Of a DNA stretch of 64,000 bases, positions 8,217 through 18,009 are shown piece by piece. The stretch's first letter is position 1; every line of letters starts with the position of its first letter. The notes below the pieces were generated by a model, which ran no database searches, was not told where the DNA came from, and saw only the letters and a list, made by a program, of their open reading frames with translations. Location: the IMG/VR virus record IMGVR_UViG_3300042387_001265, positions 1 through 64,000 of that record. One strand, 5' to 3'. The DNA is from a virus. The position numbers and the translations under genes are program-made.

Positions 8217-9077
8217 ATGAATTCGCCACAAAAAGATTTTGCTGGAAAAAATGGTTTTATTTGGTGGGTAGGTTATGTTGAAGACCGAAAAGATCCTTTA
8301 AAATTGGGGCGATGTCGTGTTCGTTGCATAGGTTGGCATAGCACAAACAAACTTCAGTTACCAACAAACTCTTTGCCATGGGCTGTTCCAAATATACCAG
8401 TAAATACTCCAATTGTTTATACACCACGTGAAGGTGATATGGTATTTGGTTTTTTTCTTGACGGGGAAAATGCACAAGAGCCTGTGATGTTAGGAAGTTT
8501 TCCTGGTATACCTTTAAACGCAGCTAAACCCCAAGAAGCATTTAATGATGCAAGAACGCCTGCTGAGTTGGCATCTGCACCAGTTAAGCCAACGGAAAAT
8601 GCAATCAATTATCCAAGAAAACTGGATGAACCATCAACATCAAGGCTTGCCAGAAACGATGCTAAGTATCCTTCAGAAATTGTAACCGCAAAGAAAAATA
8701 AAAGAGCAAATAAAGTTGAACCAGCTTCTTACTATAAAGCACAGTATCCATATAATAATGTATATGAATCAGAATCTGGTCATGCATTAGAGTTTGATGA
8801 TACAAAAGATGCTGAACGTGTACACATCTATCATCGTTCTGGTTCATACACAGAATGGGGTCCTGATGGCTCACGTTCAGAAAGAATACAGAAAGATAAA
8901 TTTGAAGTTGTAGTTGGCAACGAACAAGTCTATGTAAAAGGTAACGTTACTGTGTATGTTGATGGTAATGTAAATTTACAAATTGGCGGTAATTTTCAAG
9001 CAGATGTTGACGGCACTTGTAAAATTACATCAGGAGGTAACATGACATTGAAAGCACCACGTATTGATTTGAACTAA
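8217..9077 (+). CDS. 5: Baseplate spike protein gp5-like, without lysozyme domain
   Basis: The 286-residue product has an N-terminal gp5-type OB fold (residues about 12-105: WWVGYVEDRKDPLKLGRCRV, LPWAVPNIP, PREGDMVFGFFLDG, PVMLGSFPG). A linker follows, then a C-terminal beta-helix of short repeats (VYVKGNVTVYVDGNVNLQI and on), ending in TLKAPRIDLN, as in gp5 and VgrG spikes. T4 gp5 has a lysozyme between these parts (575 residues total); here it is absent. A lysozyme domain is instead in the leftward gene at 1-2128. Confidence 0.85.
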   Translation: MNSPQKDFAGKNGFIWWVGYVEDRKDPLKLGRCRVRCIGWHSTNKLQLPTNSLPWAVPNIPVNTPIVYTPREGDMVFGFFLDGENAQEPVMLGSFPGIPLNAAKPQEAFNDARTPAELASAPVKPTENAINYPRKLDEPSTSRLARNDAKYPSEIVTAKKNKRANKVEPASYYKAQYPYNNVYESESGHALEFDDTKDAERVHIYHRSGSYTEWGPDGSRSERIQKDKFEVVVGNEQVYVKGNVTVYVDGNVNLQIGGNFQADVDGTCKITSGGNMTLKAPRIDLN

Positions 9078-9078
9078 C

Positions 9079-9285
9079 ATGGCACACGAATTTATTATAC
9101 TTGTAAATGGTAAGTTAAAAACTTATAGAAAGTATGAAGACATACCAAAAAAATTGGACAATGTTATTAAGTTTAATCCACATATACCTAAGCCGCCTCA
9201 CACACAGAGTCAGCATGAAGAAATTGAACAGTGGAATGATAAATTAAAAGAACTATTGACAAGAGAAACAAATGGCAAGCATTAG
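9079..9285 (+). CDS. Small protein of unknown function
   Basis: A 68-residue product starting at the ATG two bases after gp5. It begins MAHEFIILVNGKLKTYRKYE and ends with a charged helix (EEIEQWNDKLKELL). No domain is recognised. It overlaps the next gene by 14 bases, so it is part of the same translationally coupled baseplate operon. It may be a small baseplate or chaperone-type protein, but nothing in the sequence shows which. Confidence 0.6.
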   Translation: MAHEFIILVNGKLKTYRKYEDIPKKLDNVIKFNPHIPKPPHTQSQHEEIEQWNDKLKELLTRETNGKH

Positions 9286-9832
9286 CCCTAGTTCCGAAAT
9301 TTCTTCGGTTGTCAGAGGAAAACAGTTTACGAGAACAATATCTGCAACGCCATCTGTTGGAGAAACAATTGTTTCCGTTACAGCTACTTTAAATGATGAA
9401 GAAGAAACAGGAATTTCTATAACTCCGGGAACTTCTCAAGTTACAATATCAGGAAAATATTTAACAGGATTTATAGATTCTGCTTCATACGTTTCAAAAG
9501 GAAGTAGTGACCAATTAGAAACACCGACAGTGGTTTCTAATTTATCAGATATACCCGAAGGAAAAGAGTTATTTAAGTACGAACAAGACCCAATTAGTAG
9601 TATTACAAAAGATTACACTGTAATTGTTTTTCTGCAAGGAGGAAGCTCTTCAGAGTATTCTTTAACACATGAAGTAAAAAATGATATTTCAACAGGAACA
9701 AATTTTGTGTATACTTATTTTGATGCAACAAGAAGTCCATTAGAATTTCCAATTGTTTGGAATAACAATCTTGGAAACAATTTGGACTGGTTGAATTCTG
9801 CTGGCGCTAGTGTAGAATGGAGTGGTGAATGA
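9272..9832 (+). CDS. Beta-rich structural protein, unknown
   Basis: The 186-residue product is rich in Ser, Thr and Val, with alternating strands (TRTISATPSVGETIVSVTAT; SQVTISGKYLTGFI; DYTVIVFLQGG) that look like immunoglobulin-like or similar beta domains. It ends VEWSGE. There is no signal peptide or catalytic motif. Its stop overlaps the next start (ATGA), and it lies between the spike and the PAAR tip, so a tail or baseplate surface part is likely. Function is inferred only from position and composition. Confidence 0.6.
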   Translation: MASISPSSEISSVVRGKQFTRTISATPSVGETIVSVTATLNDEEETGISITPGTSQVTISGKYLTGFIDSASYVSKGSSDQLETPTVVSNLSDIPEGKELFKYEQDPISSITKDYTVIVFLQGGSSSEYSLTHEVKNDISTGTNFVYTYFDATRSPLEFPIVWNNNLGNNLDWLNSAGASVEWSGE

Positions 9833-10797
9833 CAATACCAAATACATTTGCTGATAGAAGTCAAGCTATACCTCTGGAAGACTTGGATGAAAATTTTAGT
9901 TATTTTGAAATAAGAGAAAATGGTATCGCAATTGCCGCTAACACACCGACATATGTTGCAAACTCCGGATTTATTCAAGCAAATTCTTCTTATGACCACG
10001 CAAATGCAGCGTTCGATCATGCAAACTCTGGATTTATTCAAGCCAATGCTGCATTTATTCGTGCGAATAATTCATTAAACGCCAATAGTGGTGGTAGAGT
10101 TACGGCAAATGTTGTTGTCAATGCAAATTTACAAGTAGCAAACGTACATACTAATACATACATTAGTTTTTCAAATACATCGTTAGTGTCTTATAACAAT
10201 TCGGGCATTGCAAATGGAGAGATAGAATTTTTTAATAACAGTTTATTTGGAACAGTGGACACAACCCAAGGAAGAGGTTTTATTCCTGTTGTACAATATA
10301 GATATCTAAGTTCAAATTCTGCTTATAACATTAGCACAGCACAGTTGCCATTTATGGGCAACGCAAACGGTGCGATATTGACTACGGACAGTGCATATGA
10401 AGTTGAATGGAATTTATATTTTTTAAAGTCTACTGCCGGAACAGTTACATTTAGCATTCGAACAAGAGACCCAGTTGGTGGTGGCGCAGTTAATCCTCAA
10501 TTAATTAACGCAAATTATCAGGGTAATAGAATTGATGTTACTTCAACTTCACTGTTTATGAACGCCGCCGGACGTATAGTTAGTACAGCAGATCCTACTG
10601 CATTACCAGCAACTGTATCTTTAACTGGTGGAGCACAATATTATTTTACGGTGAAGGCTTTTATAATTACAAATGCTGCTACTGTTGGAAACTGTTATTT
10701 GGGAATCGCTACAAGTGCTGGACTTGTAACGCCTAACGTTGGAAGTTACATGAAAGTCACAAAACTGCCGTCACCAAACACAGGCTTATGGTCTTAA
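9829..10797 (+). CDS. Short fibre-like protein with heptad shaft repeats
   Basis: The 322-residue product begins with a short attachment segment (FADRSQAIPLEDLDENFSYF). At residues about 40-85 come roughly six seven-residue repeats of the form [GA][FY]xxANx, ending in the motif AFIRANNSLNANSGG. A C-terminal beta domain with VQYRYLSSNSAY and YYFTVKAFI follows, with the look of a C1q- or lectin-like head. The same repeat and end motif recur in the fibre proteins at 27304, 30518 and 40451. It is probably a trimeric short fibre or spike in the baseplate. Confidence 0.65.
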   Translation: MTIPNTFADRSQAIPLEDLDENFSYFEIRENGIAIAANTPTYVANSGFIQANSSYDHANAAFDHANSGFIQANAAFIRANNSLNANSGGRVTANVVVNANLQVANVHTNTYISFSNTSLVSYNNSGIANGEIEFFNNSLFGTVDTTQGRGFIPVVQYRYLSSNSAYNISTAQLPFMGNANGAILTTDSAYEVEWNLYFLKSTAGTVTFSIRTRDPVGGGAVNPQLINANYQGNRIDVTSTSLFMNAAGRIVSTADPTALPATVSLTGGAQYYFTVKAFIITNAATVGNCYLGIATSAGLVTPNVGSYMKVTKLPSPNTGLWS

Positions 10798-10813
10798 TTT
10801 TATAGGAAATAAT

Positions 10814-11104
10814 ATGCCAGCAGCTACAAGAGTAGGAGATTTAGATGTTACCCATTGCTCACCGTCAGTAAGGGCAGTCGGCTCAGGTAATGTATTCGTT
10901 AATGGCATTCCATGGAGTTGTCAATCACATGTAAATACTGTTCATCTTTTGCCTGGGTCTCCATGTCCAGCACATTCTGCACCAATATCATCTGGTTCGT
11001 CAACAGTAAAAATAAATGGATTAGGAGCGGGTCGTGTTGGTGATGCTATTTCTGGATGTACTTCAGTAGCACAAGGTTCTTTTAATGTATTTGCTGGAGG
11101 TTGA
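10814..11104 (+). CDS. PAAR-domain spike tip protein
   Basis: The 96-residue product is a complete PAAR protein. It starts PAATRVGDLDVTHCS and has VFVNGIPWSCQSHVNTVH, CPAHSAPISSGSSTVKING and AGRVGDAISGC. The spaced His and Cys residues (His14, Cys15, Cys35, His38, Cys51, His54) are those expected to bind a metal at the tip. PAAR proteins sharpen the gp5/VgrG spike (T4 gp5.4). It lies between the spike gene and gp25, which fits. A 16-base gap with AGGAAA precedes it. Confidence 0.85.
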   Translation: MPAATRVGDLDVTHCSPSVRAVGSGNVFVNGIPWSCQSHVNTVHLLPGSPCPAHSAPISSGSSTVKINGLGAGRVGDAISGCTSVAQGSFNVFAGG

Positions 11105-11111
11105 ATAAATA
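11104..11111 (+). promoter_or_regulatory. Late-type motif (AATAAATA) abutting the gp25 start
   Basis: AATAAATA lies only 4 bases before the gp25 ATG at 11116. If it acts as a T4-type late promoter, transcription would start at about 11117, giving a leaderless or nearly leaderless message. It may be a chance AT-rich stretch after the TGA stop. Confidence 0.3.
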
Positions 11112-11115
11112 AGCA

Positions 11116-11538
11116 ATGGCAACGACAATAACATCAAATAATCCAAGAATATCATCAGAAAGAGGATATAAAGACTTGGATTTAAACTTTAATATACATC
11201 CTGTCAAAAAAGATATTACTAAGCATGTTAATGAATATGCAGTTATAAATTCAGTCAAAAACTTAGTTTCTTTGAATTTTTTTGAGAAACCATTTAGACC
11301 AGAAATAGGAAGTGGTTTACGTTCGTTGTTATTTGAAAATATTGATACGATTTTATCATCCAGAATTGAGAGAGCAATAGAAGAAGTTATATTGAATTAT
11401 GAACCCAGAGTGAGCGTTTCTAGTGTAAATGCAACAGCGTATCCAGACGAAAATCGATATAATGTAACGATGACTTTTTTCATAATCAATAATCCAAATC
11501 CAATTACAATTGATTTCTTCTTAGAGAGAATTAGATAA
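11116..11538 (+). CDS. 25: Baseplate wedge protein gp25 (GPW/gp25 family)
   Basis: The 140-residue product is a typical gp25/GpW-family wedge protein. It has DLNFNIHPVKKDITKHVNEYAV, SLNFFEKPFRPEIGSGLRSLLF and a helix ending in the family motif YEPRV (the EPR core), followed by two closing strands. Gp25 starts sheath assembly and lies at the centre of the wedge core bundle. It is followed 2 bases later by gp6, the order common to contractile injection systems. Confidence 0.92.
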   Translation: MATTITSNNPRISSERGYKDLDLNFNIHPVKKDITKHVNEYAVINSVKNLVSLNFFEKPFRPEIGSGLRSLLFENIDTILSSRIERAIEEVILNYEPRVSVSSVNATAYPDENRYNVTMTFFIINNPNPITIDFFLERIR

Positions 11539-11540
11539 AA

Positions 11541-13598
11541 ATGGCAGACCGTCTAAGAGTAACAGAGCTTGATTTTGATACAATCAAGCAAAATTTAAAA
11601 ACATTTTTAAATCAGCAGTCTGAGTTTACTGACTATGATTTTGAGGGTTCTGGCTTGAACATTCTATTAGATGTTCTTGCGTATAATACACACTATCAAG
11701 CTTACTATCTAAACATGGTAGCAAATGAATCATTTTTAGATACAGCACTTCTTCGTGATTCTGTTATTTCACAAGCAAAAGTTTTAGGATATGTTCCATA
11801 TTCACGTAAAGCACCAAGGGCGATAATAAATTTCACAGCAAACACCAGTTCAAATGCAGTAGCTACTTTAACTATTCCTAAAGGTTATAGATTTTTATCG
11901 GAGCAGGTAGATGGCGTAAGCTATGGTTTTGTCACACTTACAGAAACAAAAGTCACTAAAGCAAATAATGACTTTACTTTCCTCAATTTACCTATTTACG
12001 AAGGCCAGTTGGTAACATATAGTTATACGCATAATGAATCAACAAATCCTAAACAAGTGTACACACTTCCTGATACTGAAATCGACACGACAACAATTTC
12101 AGTAACAGTTCAACCATCTCCTTCAAATACTGATATAACAGTTTATAGCTTGGCAACAGATTCGAGTAATACAACAACTAAATCCGAAGTTTTTTATTTA
12201 CAAGAAGGAAAATCTCAGCAATATGACATTTATTTTGGAAATAATGTTATAGGTAAAAAATTACCAGATGGTGCTATTGTCACTGTACAATATGTTGTAA
12301 CAAATGGAGAAGCTGCAAATAAAGCCAATAATTTTGTTGCGACTGAAACTTTAGTAGATTCTTTAGGTAATACACAAACGGATTTTATTATTAATCCTAT
12401 TAATTCTGCATCCGGTGGAGCTGAAAGAGAATCGGTTGATAATATTAAATTTGCTGCTCCTCTTTTGTATACTACACAAAATCGCTTAATAACTTTTTCT
12501 GATTATGAAGCTTATATTTCTAAAAATTATCCTGCCGTGGATTCTGTTTCTGTGTGGGGTGGGGAAGATGAAAGTCCACCAAAATTTGGAGTTGTCTATA
12601 TTGCGTTAAAACCAAAAGATGGATATTTCTTATCAGATAACGAAAAACAAAGAATAATTGATGAGATTATTAAACCAAAAGCAATCGTGGCAATACAAAC
12701 AGTTATTCGTGAGCCTGAATATTTGTATTTAAAAGTTTTATCAAATGTTAGATATTCGGCTAAAAAAACGACCTTAACTGAAGACCAATTAAAAACTTTA
12801 ATTAGAAATTCTATTTTAACTTATAAAACCACAAACTTGGATAAGTTTGGAGCGCAGTTTATTTTATCAAGGGTACAAGATACTATAGATAAAGTTGATA
12901 CGAATTCAATTATTGGTTCTAGCGTTTCTGTACTTTTACAGAAAAGATTTACACCTTCATTAAATAAATCAACTCCATATGTAATTGATTTTAGTGTTCC
13001 CCTACGCAGAGGAACTATTGGCAATAAATTAACCTCAACGTATTTTACTGTTGTTGATTCTCAAGGTATAGATAGATCGGTTCAGTTTGATGAAATACCA
13101 CAATCATTTTCAGGCGTTTCAACTATACAAGTAACAAATCCTGGCTCAGGATTTACTTCATCTCCAACCATTACTATCGTTGGAGATGGAGCTGGAGCAA
13201 CTGCTGCCGCTACCATAGTTAATGGTCAAATTCAAAACATTGAAGTTATAAATCGTGGTATCGATTACACTCGTGCTACAGTTTCTATTTCTGGCGGTGG
13301 TGGTTATGGGGCCGCAGCCGTTGCATCAGTCGATGGTAGAGTAGGAACTATTAGAACAGTTTACTATGATAATTTTGCACAGAGACAAATAGTGGATGAA
13401 AATGCTGGTGAAATTGACTATAATTCTGGAAAAATTACCATATCAAATATTTTAATTAAAGATGTCGAATCGGCAGATAATGAAATTCGTGTTACAATTG
13501 AGTCAGAAAAAGACATTATAAATTCTGTTAAAAATACAATTATTTCAATAGATGAAAACGATCCATCATCAATTAGTACAACACTAGAGACTGTATAA
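11541..13598 (+). CDS. 6: Baseplate wedge protein gp6 (J-like)
   Basis: The 685-residue product has the gp6/J-like start (DFDTIKQNLKTFLNQQSEFTDYDF, then GSGLNILLDVLAYNTHYQAYYLNM). It goes on to ESFLDTALLRDSVISQAKVLGY and the ITFSDYEAYISKNYPAVDSV-type segment (here TFSDYEAYISKNYPAVDSVS). These are strong family signatures. Residues about 525-600 contain a Gly-rich beta module (GSGFTSSPTITIVGDGAGAT, GGGGYGAAA) that also appears in three other wedge proteins here and is absent from T4 gp6. Gp6 forms the dimeric ring that ties the wedges together. The stop overlaps the next start. Confidence 0.9.
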   Translation: MADRLRVTELDFDTIKQNLKTFLNQQSEFTDYDFEGSGLNILLDVLAYNTHYQAYYLNMVANESFLDTALLRDSVISQAKVLGYVPYSRKAPRAIINFTANTSSNAVATLTIPKGYRFLSEQVDGVSYGFVTLTETKVTKANNDFTFLNLPIYEGQLVTYSYTHNESTNPKQVYTLPDTEIDTTTISVTVQPSPSNTDITVYSLATDSSNTTTKSEVFYLQEGKSQQYDIYFGNNVIGKKLPDGAIVTVQYVVTNGEAANKANNFVATETLVDSLGNTQTDFIINPINSASGGAERESVDNIKFAAPLLYTTQNRLITFSDYEAYISKNYPAVDSVSVWGGEDESPPKFGVVYIALKPKDGYFLSDNEKQRIIDEIIKPKAIVAIQTVIREPEYLYLKVLSNVRYSAKKTTLTEDQLKTLIRNSILTYKTTNLDKFGAQFILSRVQDTIDKVDTNSIIGSSVSVLLQKRFTPSLNKSTPYVIDFSVPLRRGTIGNKLTSTYFTVVDSQGIDRSVQFDEIPQSFSGVSTIQVTNPGSGFTSSPTITIVGDGAGATAAATIVNGQIQNIEVINRGIDYTRATVSISGGGGYGAAAVASVDGRVGTIRTVYYDNFAQRQIVDENAGEIDYNSGKITISNILIKDVESADNEIRVTIESEKDIINSVKNTIISIDENDPSSISTTLETV

Positions 13599-16500
13599 TG
13601 TCAGTAACAGATTTAAAAACTTCAATATTTGTTCAAAAACAAATTCCAGAATTTGTAAAGGATGAATATCCTAAATTTGTTTCGTTTCTCGAAGCTTACT
13701 ATGATTTTTTAGAAGCTCGGGCAAACACAACAACTACATCAAATAATCTAGTTACTTCAGCAAAAACGCTCAGAAACATAAAAGATGTTGATGACTCAAT
13801 TGAACAATTTGAAAAAAACTTTTATAATACATATGCTTCATTGATACCATTAGAGGTGCAATCGAATAAAGCACTTCTCTTTAAACACCTTGCAAATCTA
13901 TATCGTTCAAAGGGTAACGAAAACTCGTTTAAACTGTTATTTCAATTAATCTTTGGTCAAGATATTGATATTATCTATCCTAAAAATAACGTTCTTCGTG
14001 CATCGGCAAGCAAATGGAAAACTGACACAACATTAAGAATTAATCCTGATGTATACAGTCGTTATGTTGGTGATGGAACTAATACAATTTTTTATCTTGC
14101 TCAAAAAGTAGAATTAGATGAAGTAAATATTTTTGTTGATGATGTTTTAAAAACAGCAGAAGTAGATTATTACATTAACATAGAATATAGAAGATTAGTT
14201 TTTATCAATCCACCAGCAAATGGTGCGATTATCACTGCAAAATACATTGATTTTAATGTATCCCTTTTTGAGAACCGTAAGGTTACAGGCATTACTACTG
14301 GGTCAACTGCCATAGTAGAATCTGCAAACAAAAGAATCGTTGCAGATATTTTTATTCTCGGTTTACCAATCGAACTAATAGTCAATAATAATTCACTAAA
14401 AGGTTCTTTCCTAACTGGTGAGACAGTATCAATACCAATTATAGATGATATTAATAATGTTACAATCGACCTCCGTGCAACATCTTTCTCTGTAATTAAA
14501 AAATTCAATATTATAAATTCTGGAAATAATTATAGTGTTGGTGATATTATATCGGTTTCTGGTGGTAATGCCACATCGAATGCTTTGGGTGTTGTTGCAA
14601 GTATTTCCTCTGGTACAATTGATAGTGGATTGATTCATCATGGTGGGGCAGCATTTTCAATATCATCTCCAATATCAATTTCGGGTAATGATGCTTTTAG
14701 TACAATGTTGGTCGTTGTTGATGGTATCGACACTTCTGGTACAAATGCTGCAAATACTTTAATTATTTCTCCTGACGTAATTTCAAATTTAAATTTTAAT
14801 GTTGGTGAAGTTTATGTCAACACATCTAATTTTGGTGCTGTATTTTCTAAATCCAATGTAAGTGCAGCTAATACTATTGGTGAAGCTTTAAATTTTATAT
14901 CATTTCAAGTTGGTCCAATAACAAACGTTTCAGTTCTTTCATCGACAGTTCCACTTAATCAAAAAGATTTTATTGTTTTTGATGCAGCTGGCGCAGATTT
15001 TGGTGCCAATACTCCAAAAAGATATTCAAAGAGTTTGAGGTCAATTGGTCGATATAAAATTATAGATGGTGGTTCAAATTATAAAATTGGCGATGAAATT
15101 GTATTTGGCACAAATCCTTTAGGAACTTATGGACAACATGCGGCAGCAACCGTTGGAAAAATTGCGGCTAATGGATATATCGAAAGAATTGATGCTGCAA
15201 ATAGTAGAATTTCCGGTGTCGGTACAGTATCAGCCGCATGTAATGAAATCGTTGGAACTGGTACAGCGTTTGATTTAGAATTGGTTGTTGGAGATAGAAT
15301 TGATATCAATAACGAATCAAAAGTTGTAGCATCAATTACTAATAACACAATTCTCGTTGTTGATTCTGTTTACACATATTCAGCAACAGATAAACCGATT
15401 GGTGTTTATGGTCGTTGGCCATTAGGTGGTTATGGATATACACAAAATAATTTTCCATCAATAACCGTAAGCTCCACGACAGGTTCAAATGCGATTGTTC
15501 AAATCGACTCTTTAACTGGTGATAATGAACAAATATCCGCACAAGGTTTTGGTGCTAATGGACAAATTACTTCGGTTAATGTTATTGACCCTGGTTCAGG
15601 ATATGAATACATTCCATCAGTATCTGTTTTGGGTGGTGATGGAACAGCAGTAATTCGAGCCGAAATTGAACAATCTCTAATATCAACTTCTGGTCGTTGG
15701 ACAACCAGCGATTCTATTCTTTCTTCTTTTGAAAGAAAAATACAAGGCGAAGATTATTACGTAGACTATTCTTATGTTCTTTCTTCACAGATAGAATTTA
15801 GTAAATATAAAGCAATACTAAAGCAACTTTTACACCCAGTCGGATTGGTTAATTATGCCTTCTATAATAAACAAAACGTTATTGAACTGACTGATGTTCT
15901 GGTTCAGGATGTAAAAGAAACAACTATTTCTGGTAGAGCTAATGTTGGTAACGGAGGCGCAGTTGTTGTAGGAGACAATACTAAATTTAATATTGCTAAT
16001 ACGTTAGGAATAATAACACTAAATTCATTAATTGCTGTAAATGGTGAAGTTAGAAAGATAAACACAATTGTTAGCAATACGAAAATCATTACAACTTCAA
16101 ATATTTCAAATCTAACGATTGCTAATTCTGGTTCGGGTTACTCAAATGGATACTTAGTATTCGCAAACGGCGGTGGTCAAGTAACAAGTTTGACGATAAC
16201 CAATTCGGGTTCTGGATATGAAAATGGCACAGTAAAATTCTCTGGCACAGATGAAGCCATAGCTGCTGTTGCGAACGTAGAAGTATATGCATCAAATGGC
16301 TCTATTAGAACACTAACATTAATTTCCGGTGGTTTGTACGCAAACAAACCTATAGCATTACCTGATACGAATCCACATCGTGTATTATATGCAAACGGTA
16401 TAACAATTACAAATCGTGGTCAAGGTTATTCAAATGGTTGGTTGTCATTTGCCGGTGGTAGCCCACTAAGAGATGCTAATGTTCAATTGATAGTTCATCC

Positions 16501-17983
16501 AAATACAGTCATCAACACAGTCATTGTTCATGATTCTGGATTATATCAAATTGAACCAACTTCAGTAACACCAAATACGAATCCAAATGTTGTTATCTCA
16601 GAAATTACAGTAACAAGCAAAGGTAATGGACATTCAAATGGTGTTCTTACATTCTCTGGTGGAAATCCAACACGTGCGGCAACAGTTTCCGTTGAAACTT
16701 TCCCACCACAATCTGCACAAGTTGTTTCGATTGTTGCAAATACGAATGCACATTCAGTTAATGGTTATATTCTTTTTACTGGAACGGGAAAAGACAATAT
16801 AAGTGCAAACGCAAGAATTTATGTTAATACAACTGGAGCAATTGAAAATGTAACCGTTTTGAATAGAGGTTTATATGTTGGAACGCCAACAGCAACAGCA
16901 AATGTTGGTAATGCAATTTTCACATTAACAATGTTGCCATTAGATGGTCAAATTCGTAAAATTGTTATTGTTGACCCGGGTTTATATACGTCCACACCAT
17001 CTGCAACTCTAAACACTTCACCAAATTCTGTTATTGATATTAGTTCAAACACAGCAACCAATGTTTATGTTGGTCGTAGTTTGGCTAATGGTTATTTAAT
17101 ATTTACTGGTGGTGACCCAGTTAGAGATGCGAATGCAACATATGAAGTGTATCCATCAAATGGCGTAATCAACATGCAATCGATTGTGATTACTGATGTT
17201 GGATTATATCGTCGTCCACCAACGTTTGTTAGACCAAATATAACTCCGGTTTCTATTACACAAGTATTGCCATTGATTGGTGGTTCTGGATACGTAAACG
17301 GTAATGTAGTGTTTTCAACAACCCAAGCGACCGCAAATATTGTTGCTAATTGCGTTGTAACAGTAAATTCAACCGGTGCAATTGTTCGCACACGTATGAA
17401 TGATGTTGGATTGTATGCAAATGGCGCTGATGTTATTGTAGTTGGTATTTTAGACCCTGCTACTGCAACACTGCAAACACCAACCACGGCAGCAAGTTTT
17501 TCAATAGGTTTTAATGCAAATACAACAAACGTAGCCAATCTTGTTGTCACAACATCCGTAAATGTTGGACAAACAGCGGTTGTTGGTGTAATTGCTAATA
17601 GCAACACTTATACGAACGCAACATTCTCATTAGTCGCTGTCGCAAATGCACAAACCAATGCAGTAATATCTGTTGGATTTGTTGAACAAAACACCGCAGC
17701 AAATGTTCTTGTTGAAGTATATTCTGGAAATGGTGCAATAAGAAAATTAACTACAAATAGCAGCAGTGTGATTAAAGGTGTTGGTGAATATTATTATACT
17801 CCAGATTCTACGCCAAATAGTGCAGGAAGTGGAGCGGTAATTAAATTTAATCCCGTTTCGTGGTATCAAACTGCAAATTTAGAAACCGCTGTCGTAATTT
17901 CCACAATTTCTACAATTCTAGTAACTACCGAATCTGAAGCTATTATTCAAACAGAATTCGAAAAAGAATTAATAATAGAATAA
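13598..17983 (+). CDS. Large baseplate wedge protein at gp7 position, with Gly-rich beta repeats
   Basis: The 1461-residue product begins with a helical domain (IPEFVKDEYPKFVSFLEAYY; LLFKHLANLYRSKGNENSFK; IFGQDIDIIYP), characteristic of wedge proteins in the gp7/gpI place of T4-like aquatic phages. From about residue 300 it is almost all beta, with many copies of a module containing NSGSGYSNG, FSGG and GLY turns spaced about 40-60 residues apart (for example 16118-16440). A non-repeat segment near 15700-15930 resembles a continuation of the N-terminal core. T4 gp7 has 1032 residues. Position between gp6 and gp8 supports the role, but direct homology to T4 gp7 is not shown. Confidence 0.65.
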   Translation: MSVTDLKTSIFVQKQIPEFVKDEYPKFVSFLEAYYDFLEARANTTTTSNNLVTSAKTLRNIKDVDDSIEQFEKNFYNTYASLIPLEVQSNKALLFKHLANLYRSKGNENSFKLLFQLIFGQDIDIIYPKNNVLRASASKWKTDTTLRINPDVYSRYVGDGTNTIFYLAQKVELDEVNIFVDDVLKTAEVDYYINIEYRRLVFINPPANGAIITAKYIDFNVSLFENRKVTGITTGSTAIVESANKRIVADIFILGLPIELIVNNNSLKGSFLTGETVSIPIIDDINNVTIDLRATSFSVIKKFNIINSGNNYSVGDIISVSGGNATSNALGVVASISSGTIDSGLIHHGGAAFSISSPISISGNDAFSTMLVVVDGIDTSGTNAANTLIISPDVISNLNFNVGEVYVNTSNFGAVFSKSNVSAANTIGEALNFISFQVGPITNVSVLSSTVPLNQKDFIVFDAAGADFGANTPKRYSKSLRSIGRYKIIDGGSNYKIGDEIVFGTNPLGTYGQHAAATVGKIAANGYIERIDAANSRISGVGTVSAACNEIVGTGTAFDLELVVGDRIDINNESKVVASITNNTILVVDSVYTYSATDKPIGVYGRWPLGGYGYTQNNFPSITVSSTTGSNAIVQIDSLTGDNEQISAQGFGANGQITSVNVIDPGSGYEYIPSVSVLGGDGTAVIRAEIEQSLISTSGRWTTSDSILSSFERKIQGEDYYVDYSYVLSSQIEFSKYKAILKQLLHPVGLVNYAFYNKQNVIELTDVLVQDVKETTISGRANVGNGGAVVVGDNTKFNIANTLGIITLNSLIAVNGEVRKINTIVSNTKIITTSNISNLTIANSGSGYSNGYLVFANGGGQVTSLTITNSGSGYENGTVKFSGTDEAIAAVANVEVYASNGSIRTLTLISGGLYANKPIALPDTNPHRVLYANGITITNRGQGYSNGWLSFAGGSPLRDANVQLIVHPNTVINTVIVHDSGLYQIEPTSVTPNTNPNVVISEITVTSKGNGHSNGVLTFSGGNPTRAATVSVETFPPQSAQVVSIVANTNAHSVNGYILFTGTGKDNISANARIYVNTTGAIENVTVLNRGLYVGTPTATANVGNAIFTLTMLPLDGQIRKIVIVDPGLYTSTPSATLNTSPNSVIDISSNTATNVYVGRSLANGYLIFTGGDPVRDANATYEVYPSNGVINMQSIVITDVGLYRRPPTFVRPNITPVSITQVLPLIGGSGYVNGNVVFSTTQATANIVANCVVTVNSTGAIVRTRMNDVGLYANGADVIVVGILDPATATLQTPTTAASFSIGFNANTTNVANLVVTTSVNVGQTAVVGVIANSNTYTNATFSLVAVANAQTNAVISVGFVEQNTAANVLVEVYSGNGAIRKLTTNSSSVIKGVGEYYYTPDSTPNSAGSGAVIKFNPVSWYQTANLETAVVISTISTILVTTESEAIIQTEFEKELIIE

Positions 17984-17986
17984 ATA
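17979..17986 (+). promoter_or_regulatory. Late-promoter motif (AATAAATA)
   Basis: This motif spans the stop codon of the preceding gene and lies 23 bases before the ATG at 18010. Transcription from about 17992 would give a short leader containing TTAGGA. Confidence 0.4.
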
Positions 17987-18009
17987 CAAAGTAAATTTAG
18001 GAATTAAAA

